Source: Deltaproteobacteria bacterium (lineage in GTDB: Bacteria; Myxococcota_A; UBA796; GCA-2862545). From it: a stretch of DNA of 64,000 bases. The notes beneath the pieces were generated by a model, which did not search any database, was not told the DNA's origin, and saw only the letters and a list, made by a program, of their open reading frames with translations. Location: NCBI GenBank assembly GCA_016938035.1, contig JAFGVK010000097.1, positions 38,531-102,530 of the forward strand. Direction: 5' to 3'. Shown here piece after piece: positions 59,548 through 64,000 of this stretch (the stretch's first letter is position 1; every line of letters begins with the position of its first letter). The position numbers and the translations under genes were made by a program.

Positions 59548-60160
59548 GCCTGGGTGCCCGAGCACGACCGCGAGCAGACCTTCGAGCCGGTGAGCGCCCG
59601 CGACCACACCGTTGTCCGGGTGGTCTCCTTCCCCCAGGCGGTCCCCGGTCCCGGCCGCGCCCACCTGGCTGAGACGGTGGACGACCTGCCCCAGCTCCGC
59701 CTGCGCGCCACTGACGAGGACTGTGAGGGGGGGGATCCATGCCCCGGTCACGGCGTGGAACGCGATGGGACCTCGTCTTCCGAGGGACGGGCACACGAAG
59801 ACCGGCTATCGCCTACACCCGTCGGCCCTCTGGCGAGCCGGTGGGGACTCCCTGCGGCAGGCCCCCTGTCTGCCTGGCCGGGCTGTGAATTCCACCCACT
59901 GTGAGGTCATCCCCGTCGGCGACGAGCACCCCCTGGGCCTCGGCGCCTGTCTCGCCTTCATCGACCGCCACCTCGAGGGTATGGGCATCGCCGACCCCCT
60001 CACCGCCGAGGCGCTCGCGGCCCTGGTGCGGGGGGCCAACCTGCTCCTCTCCGAGTGCGACGGCAGCCGAGGGATGCCCCCGCCGCACCACCGGGCGGCC
60101 CCTGGGCCGCGGGGCCGACGAGCAGGAGACGCCGAGGCTCGTGCGGGCGGGCACGGGTAG
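59548..60160 (+). pseudogene. Frameshifted coding remnant
   Basis: Two stretches show strong GC third-position bias but in different frames. 59,548-59,730 encodes PEHDREQTFEPVSARDHTVV and continues to ETVDDLPQLRLRA. 59,885-60,080 encodes CEVIPVGDEHPLGLGACLAF, IDRHLEGMGIADPL and TAEALAALVRGANLLLSECDG, and the frame ends with TAG at 60,158. No frame joins them, so at least one frameshift or deletion separates the parts. The family is not recognised. A hairpin directly follows the stop, as expected after a once-functional gene. Confidence 0.4.
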
Positions 60161-60185
60161 GCAGCCCTCCCCGAGAAGGGCTGCC
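60160..60185 (+). terminator. Perfect 9-bp hairpin after the coding remnant
   Basis: GGCAGCCCT/AGGGCTGCC with an 8-base loop begins at the last base of the TAG stop. There is no T-run, so it may be a relic or weak terminator. Confidence 0.45.
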
Positions 60186-60200
60186 CGCTGAACTCAGTCG

Positions 60201-60230
60201 TTGACAGGTGTGGGGCGAAGCGGGCACAGT
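60201..60230 (+). promoter_or_regulatory. Candidate promoter for the large secreted protein gene
   Basis: TTGACA at 60,201-60,206 is a perfect -35 hexamer. At 18 bases' spacing the -10 position reads CACAGT, a weak match. The start codon at 60,265 lies about 35 bases downstream. Confidence 0.4.
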
Positions 60231-60264
60231 CCAGAGGCTCATCACGCCAGCCCCGGAGGGACCG

Positions 60265-63200
60265 ATGATCGCGCTCGCGCTGCTTGGCATTCACGCATAT
60301 GCCGCCCCCCCCCTTGACAATCTGCGATTCGGAAGCCTCGCGGTGGACGACGCAGGGGTGTACCTCCCGGTGAGGGAGATCGTGGGGCTCGATGACGGGG
60401 ATGGCCCCTGGAACATCGACAGCTCCTGGATCGTCTGTGCAGATCCCGGCAGCATCGACCTGGCGCGCAAGGTGGCCGCGTCGAACCTGCTGCTCGACAA
60501 CGCACCGGGAATGCCCGACTCCTGGGAGGGTATCGACGGCTTCCCAGAGGACGTGCCGGTCTATGGCACCAGCAACTACCGCTGCTCGCCCTATCGTGCT
60601 CGCAAGGCGATCTTCATCCGTGATTGGACCAAGCTTGGCCTGATGGAGAACAACTACCTCTCCCTCTTTCCAGAGCTCTCCCCCTGGCAGCGCAGGCTGG
60701 AGCACGACCCGCAGTCCTACGCGATCACCTACAGCGAGAGCCGCCAGCAGATCGCCATCCTGGGCGGCAGCCCCCAGGGAGTTCAGCACGGCGTCGTCGG
60801 CTTCCTCCGCGACGTGAACCATCGCATCGACTGGGTCTGGGGCGGCGCGATCATCCCCTTCCTGACCTGGGAAGACCCCAAATCCGTCTTGGACTACCCC
60901 GAGCTGGAGATGCGGGTCTCGTCCTACCCGGAGATGAGCTCCACGGATGAGCAGGGCGTCATCGACCCGTGGATCAACGGGGTGATCTGGAACCGCTACA
61001 CCCACGTGAACAACGACACCCAGCTCTTCAGCATCCTCGAGACCACCGCCGGCTACTCCGACACCTTCGACCACATGGCCACGGAATTCACGGCCCGCTC
61101 CGTCCGCTTCATCCCCCGCCTGTACAGCGCCCAGGCCATCTTCACAACGCCAGGACCGGACATCACAGGCATGCTCAGCGAGCTCTACTCCGATGACCCC
61201 AGCTTCGAGGATCCCTACTCCGAGGATCTGCTGGAGGGCCCCGATCCGGATGTCACTGGCACCTACGTCAATCCCTACCGCGCAGCAGCCGCGCCCCCCT
61301 CCAGAGGGATCCACCTCACAGAGGGGATGCGGGTGCCGGTGGCTGAGGGCGGGCTGACCACGCCAGACGCGGTGGTGCCCGTCGAGCGGGAGTACCTCAA
61401 CCTGTGGCGGGGCCAGCCCTGCGGCTTCCTGCCCGAGGGGAGCATGACCGACCTCGCAGCACAGGTGGTGGGTGATGGGGAGATCGTCGACTGTCGCACC
61501 GGCCCGGACGAGATCGTCCTCTGTGCCGACGCCAGCTGTCCCAAGGTCAACGGGGTGCCCAGCCAGTACCTGTGGATCAACATCAACGCGGGTGGTAGCT
61601 ACGTCAGCGACGATTCGCCGTATGGACTGCCTCCAGACGTGACGCTTCCATCAGGGGACCCTCTTGAGGATCCCCACGACTTCGAGCCCGGTCATGTCTA
61701 CCTGCTCGCGATCCGCTACCAGCTCCAGCTGGGCGAAGACAGCAGCTTTGAAGACATCCAGACGCACGGCGCCTCGGTAGACTACGTGGCCGGTCCTGAC
61801 GTTCGCGACGTGCGGCGGGGCACTGACCTCCAGTTCCTCCCCCCCACCACGGGAGACGCCGCCTGGGCAACCTATGTGTTCAAGGTGCCCGAGGAGGAGA
61901 TCCTCCCGCTGACTGACGCAAACAACCTCCATGCCGATCAGGACCACTTCCTGCGTATCCGCAGCGCCAACGCCTCCAACATTTCCTCCGCACTGCACAT
62001 CCACGACCTCCAGCTCTTCGACCTGGGCAACACCCTCGCCTACCCCCTCGCCACCGCGTTCGACCCTGTGGCCCTCGAGGGCAGCGCCTCCTGCGCCGGC
62101 CTCATCCCCGACGGCAGCGCCTCCGGTGACCCGGGCTGCACCATGGACCTCGTGGCCAGCCCGACCGGCGCCGCGCCGGTGGATCGCACCTACCCTGAGC
62201 GCCTCCTCGCCCGCGCTGCAGACGGCACGAGCCTCTCTACCCCCGTCCTCGATGTCCCCACCACAGCCAACGCCACCGCACTCAGCGCCGTCGATGGCTA
62301 CTACCACACCGTCCTCACCCCCGGCCTCTGGCCCCGAGCCACCGAAGACGCGAACACCCACTACTGGAAGGAGGCGCCCTATCCGTACGAGCTGCGCCAA
62401 TACGGCGCCAACTTCGAGCGCGACGACTACTGGGCCTACCACCCGTCCGAGGGGTACAGGTACCAGGACGGCTTCCTGGGTGCCCAGCTCAGGTACCTCC
62501 ACCAGACCCGCCGCGACTACCCCGACTTCTTTGAGACCTCGCTCTTCGACAACGCCAACGCCTACACCGAGGCCGAGGGCTTCAACCGCAGCAGGGGCTT
62601 CCTCGACACCCCGCAGTCCAACATGGATCGGATCTCCTGGGTGCACTGCCGCATGCAGCAGGAGCTCGTCGCCATGGGCTACGACACCACCCCCCCAGAC
62701 GCGTACACTCCCGGTGGGAGCACGGGCTACGATCTGGCCGACACCGCCTGTGCGGACGGCGACTCGGCGGCCTGCCAGTGCGACACGACCGTGCAGTCCT
62801 CCACCCTCCTCTACTCCGACATGTTCACCCGCCTCCACAACGGGATCAAGTCCTACAACGCCCCCTTCGGAGGTGGACCCCGCTGGTCCCGCGGAGTTCA
62901 GGACCCCTTCGAGGAGGAGGACCTCCGCTATTTCAACACCGACAGCGACGCGGTCCCCACCTTCGGGCTGTGGTGGTACCGCGACGACCCCGAGATGATC
63001 ACAGAGCTGTTCACCGACCTGAGTGACTGGGGCTTCCCCATCATGTTCTGGATGGGCAGCAGCTCGGCGGACCTCTATGACGACGAGTACCACCGATCAC
63101 GCGGCGCACAGCGAGAGCTGGCGCGCCTCGCCGCCGGCCGTCCCTGGCTGACCAAGGGCGCTGCGACGTACTATAATTCTGCCTGGGTCGGGGAGAACGC

Positions 63201-63888
63201 GAAAGACCCCATGACGGCGGAGGATGAGCGCTCCTGGGAGCGCGCGGTGGCCGACTGCATGTGGAACCCCCGCTGGCGTCAGCTCCGGCTCTACGAGATG
63301 AAGGAGGGGGACTTCGAGGACAACGACTGCGAGGACAACCCCGGCCTGACCTGCACCGCCTATCCGTACTACGGTAAGGCTACCCAAACCCTGTTTTACG
63401 GCTATCCCGGACGCACCGGCACACCGGAGTCGGTGCGCCTGGCTGCTGGGAGCAGCGTGCGGCTCGATCCGACCGAGCTGTGGACGCCGGCGCATGGGGC
63501 GACCCGCACGGTCATGGTCCGCGGCTTCGCGCGCAGGGCACCATCGGCAACACTTCGCAAGGGCCTGCTTGTCGTTGAGGTCAATGGCACCGCGAGGCCC
63601 ATTCCTGTCCTCTCCAGTGAGTTTTCGCCTTTTGAGTTAACCTTTTCCGTTTTATCCACTGCACCGGAGGCGGAGATCTCGGTCTCGGCCCTCGGGAATG
63701 ACCTGCTCATGGACGCCTTCAGCCTCTACGAAGAGCTCCCCAGCTTCGGCTACGAGGCGGAGGAAGACGGCAGCACCCGACCCGCCTTCCCCTCCGACAT
63801 CGACGAGCGCACCCAGGGCACCGGCTGGCGCTACTGCGATGACCTCGACTTCGTCCAGGGTCTCCCCAAGGTCACGGTGGCTCCATGA
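60265..63888 (+). CDS. Very large secreted protein, possibly a glycoside-hydrolase-like enzyme
   Basis: ATG 60265 (MIALALLGIHAYA, short signal peptide) follows GGAGGG; the frame opens earlier without support. The product has 1207 residues. Residues 160-215 (QQIAILGGSPQGVQHGVVGF ... DYPELEMRV) resemble the domain preceding the TIM barrel of hexosaminidase- and GH67-like enzymes. WINGVIWNRYTHVNN and RSVRFIPRLYSA look like early barrel strands. A beta-rich region (about 340-640) may be an insertion. The C-terminal 150 residues are beta-sandwich-like. Codon use is less GC-biased in parts than in neighbouring genes. Function is tentative. Confidence 0.75.
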   Translation: MIALALLGIHAYAAPPLDNLRFGSLAVDDAGVYLPVREIVGLDDGDGPWNIDSSWIVCADPGSIDLARKVAASNLLLDNAPGMPDSWEGIDGFPEDVPVYGTSNYRCSPYRARKAIFIRDWTKLGLMENNYLSLFPELSPWQRRLEHDPQSYAITYSESRQQIAILGGSPQGVQHGVVGFLRDVNHRIDWVWGGAIIPFLTWEDPKSVLDYPELEMRVSSYPEMSSTDEQGVIDPWINGVIWNRYTHVNNDTQLFSILETTAGYSDTFDHMATEFTARSVRFIPRLYSAQAIFTTPGPDITGMLSELYSDDPSFEDPYSEDLLEGPDPDVTGTYVNPYRAAAAPPSRGIHLTEGMRVPVAEGGLTTPDAVVPVEREYLNLWRGQPCGFLPEGSMTDLAAQVVGDGEIVDCRTGPDEIVLCADASCPKVNGVPSQYLWININAGGSYVSDDSPYGLPPDVTLPSGDPLEDPHDFEPGHVYLLAIRYQLQLGEDSSFEDIQTHGASVDYVAGPDVRDVRRGTDLQFLPPTTGDAAWATYVFKVPEEEILPLTDANNLHADQDHFLRIRSANASNISSALHIHDLQLFDLGNTLAYPLATAFDPVALEGSASCAGLIPDGSASGDPGCTMDLVASPTGAAPVDRTYPERLLARAADGTSLSTPVLDVPTTANATALSAVDGYYHTVLTPGLWPRATEDANTHYWKEAPYPYELRQYGANFERDDYWAYHPSEGYRYQDGFLGAQLRYLHQTRRDYPDFFETSLFDNANAYTEAEGFNRSRGFLDTPQSNMDRISWVHCRMQQELVAMGYDTTPPDAYTPGGSTGYDLADTACADGDSAACQCDTTVQSSTLLYSDMFTRLHNGIKSYNAPFGGGPRWSRGVQDPFEEEDLRYFNTDSDAVPTFGLWWYRDDPEMITELFTDLSDWGFPIMFWMGSSSADLYDDEYHRSRGAQRELARLAAGRPWLTKGAATYYNSAWVGENAKDPMTAEDERSWERAVADCMWNPRWRQLRLYEMKEGDFEDNDCEDNPGLTCTAYPYYGKATQTLFYGYPGRTGTPESVRLAAGSSVRLDPTELWTPAHGATRTVMVRGFARRAPSATLRKGLLVVEVNGTARPIPVLSSEFSPFELTFSVLSTAPEAEISVSALGNDLLMDAFSLYEELPSFGYEAEEDGSTRPAFPSDIDERTQGTGWRYCDDLDFVQGLPKVTVAP

Positions 63889-64000
63889 CACGGCACCTCT
63901 CCCTGATCCTCCTCCTGGCCCTCGCCGCCTGCGGTGAGGCTCCCAAGGACACCGCCCTCGACACCGATCCCCCGGAGACCGCCTGCAACGGCCTCGACGA
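63885..64000 (+). CDS. Lipoprotein, start of a probable MopE-repeat protein (cut by window)
   Basis: ATG 63885 overlaps the upstream stop (ATGA). The visible 38 codons give a signal peptide MTRHLSLILLLALAAC with lipobox LAAC, a tether KDTALDTDPPE and then TACNGLD. TACNGLD is the usual opening of the repeat (CNGLDDDCDG) seen in three other lipoproteins in this window. The coupling with the large secreted protein suggests they are made together. Confidence 0.75.
   Translation, partial: MTRHLSLILLLALAACGEAPKDTALDTDPPETACNGLD

Noticed and set aside
63148..63177. CTGACC-N18-TATAAT inside the large secreted protein gene
   Set aside because: A good -10 match, but it lies within coding sequence with no downstream gene start for about 700 bases; kept only as a possible spurious promoter.

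Overview
The window is uniformly GC-rich, with dense GC-biased third codon positions and many four-base start/stop overlaps. It carries an unusually large number of secreted lipoproteins, several built from acidic MopE-type repeats (CDDxD...EVCDGxDNDCD). Together with a TonB/ExbB/ExbD set that includes an AgmX/PglI-type C-terminal domain, an extended HflX, an XPB-type helicase pair and an NtrC-type two-component pair, this points to a Myxococcota-like (deltaproteobacterial) chromosome. No rRNA, tRNA, phage, insertion sequence or CRISPR array was seen. The lineage is an inference from gene content only.

Layout. 1-3.7 kb: minus-strand operon of a PEGA-like exported protein, a sensor kinase and an NtrC-family regulator cut by the window edge. 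3.9-6.7 kb: plus-strand PPIase lipoprotein, SurA-like chaperone and pdxA, echoing the surA-pdxA arrangement of E. coli. 6.7-16.4 kb: minus-strand lipoproteins (including a tandem duplicated pair with a perfect terminator), hflX, two SPFH/flotillin-like proteins with an NfeD/YqiJ-like partner carrying a His/Asp repeat, and a large repeat lipoprotein. 16.5-20.8 kb: tonB-exbB-exbD-exbD(fusion)-ispA-tlyA. 21-25.2 kb: XPB helicase, its partner protein and xseB. 25.5-33 kb: mutS2, a Nudix-fold protein with a degenerate active site, a NifU-domain protein, a zinc-ribbon protein, a YugP-type peptidase and three subunits of a sodium-pumping decarboxylase ending in a perfect terminator. 33-44.8 kb: coiled-coil lipoprotein, queuosine-precursor transporter, pteridine reductase, FolB fused to a cupin-like tail, a repeat lipoprotein with a fibrinogen/intelectin-like domain, trmH, yhbY, a TPR protein, def, a lipoprotein and panD. 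44.9-52.9 kb: M32 carboxypeptidase, a VWA lipoprotein, a third repeat lipoprotein, a DUF6165 protein and dsbD. 52.9-54 kb is a gene-poor segment with twin structured repeats and a coding remnant. 54-64 kb: envelope proteins, pruA, hpt, a lipoprotein, another decayed stretch, a very large secreted protein and the start of a fourth repeat lipoprotein.

Theme. Housekeeping genes (translation quality control, cofactor and isoprenoid synthesis, DNA repair) alternate with lineage-specific envelope genes. The envelope genes fit together loosely: TonB/Exb supplies energy, PPIases and DsbD assist folding and disulfide chemistry, and the cysteine- and aspartate-rich repeat lipoproteins are plausible clients that probably bind calcium.

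Starts were re-chosen in many genes where a GGAGG-type ribosome binding site or a lipoprotein signal peptide pointed to an internal codon. GTG and TTG starts are used repeatedly.
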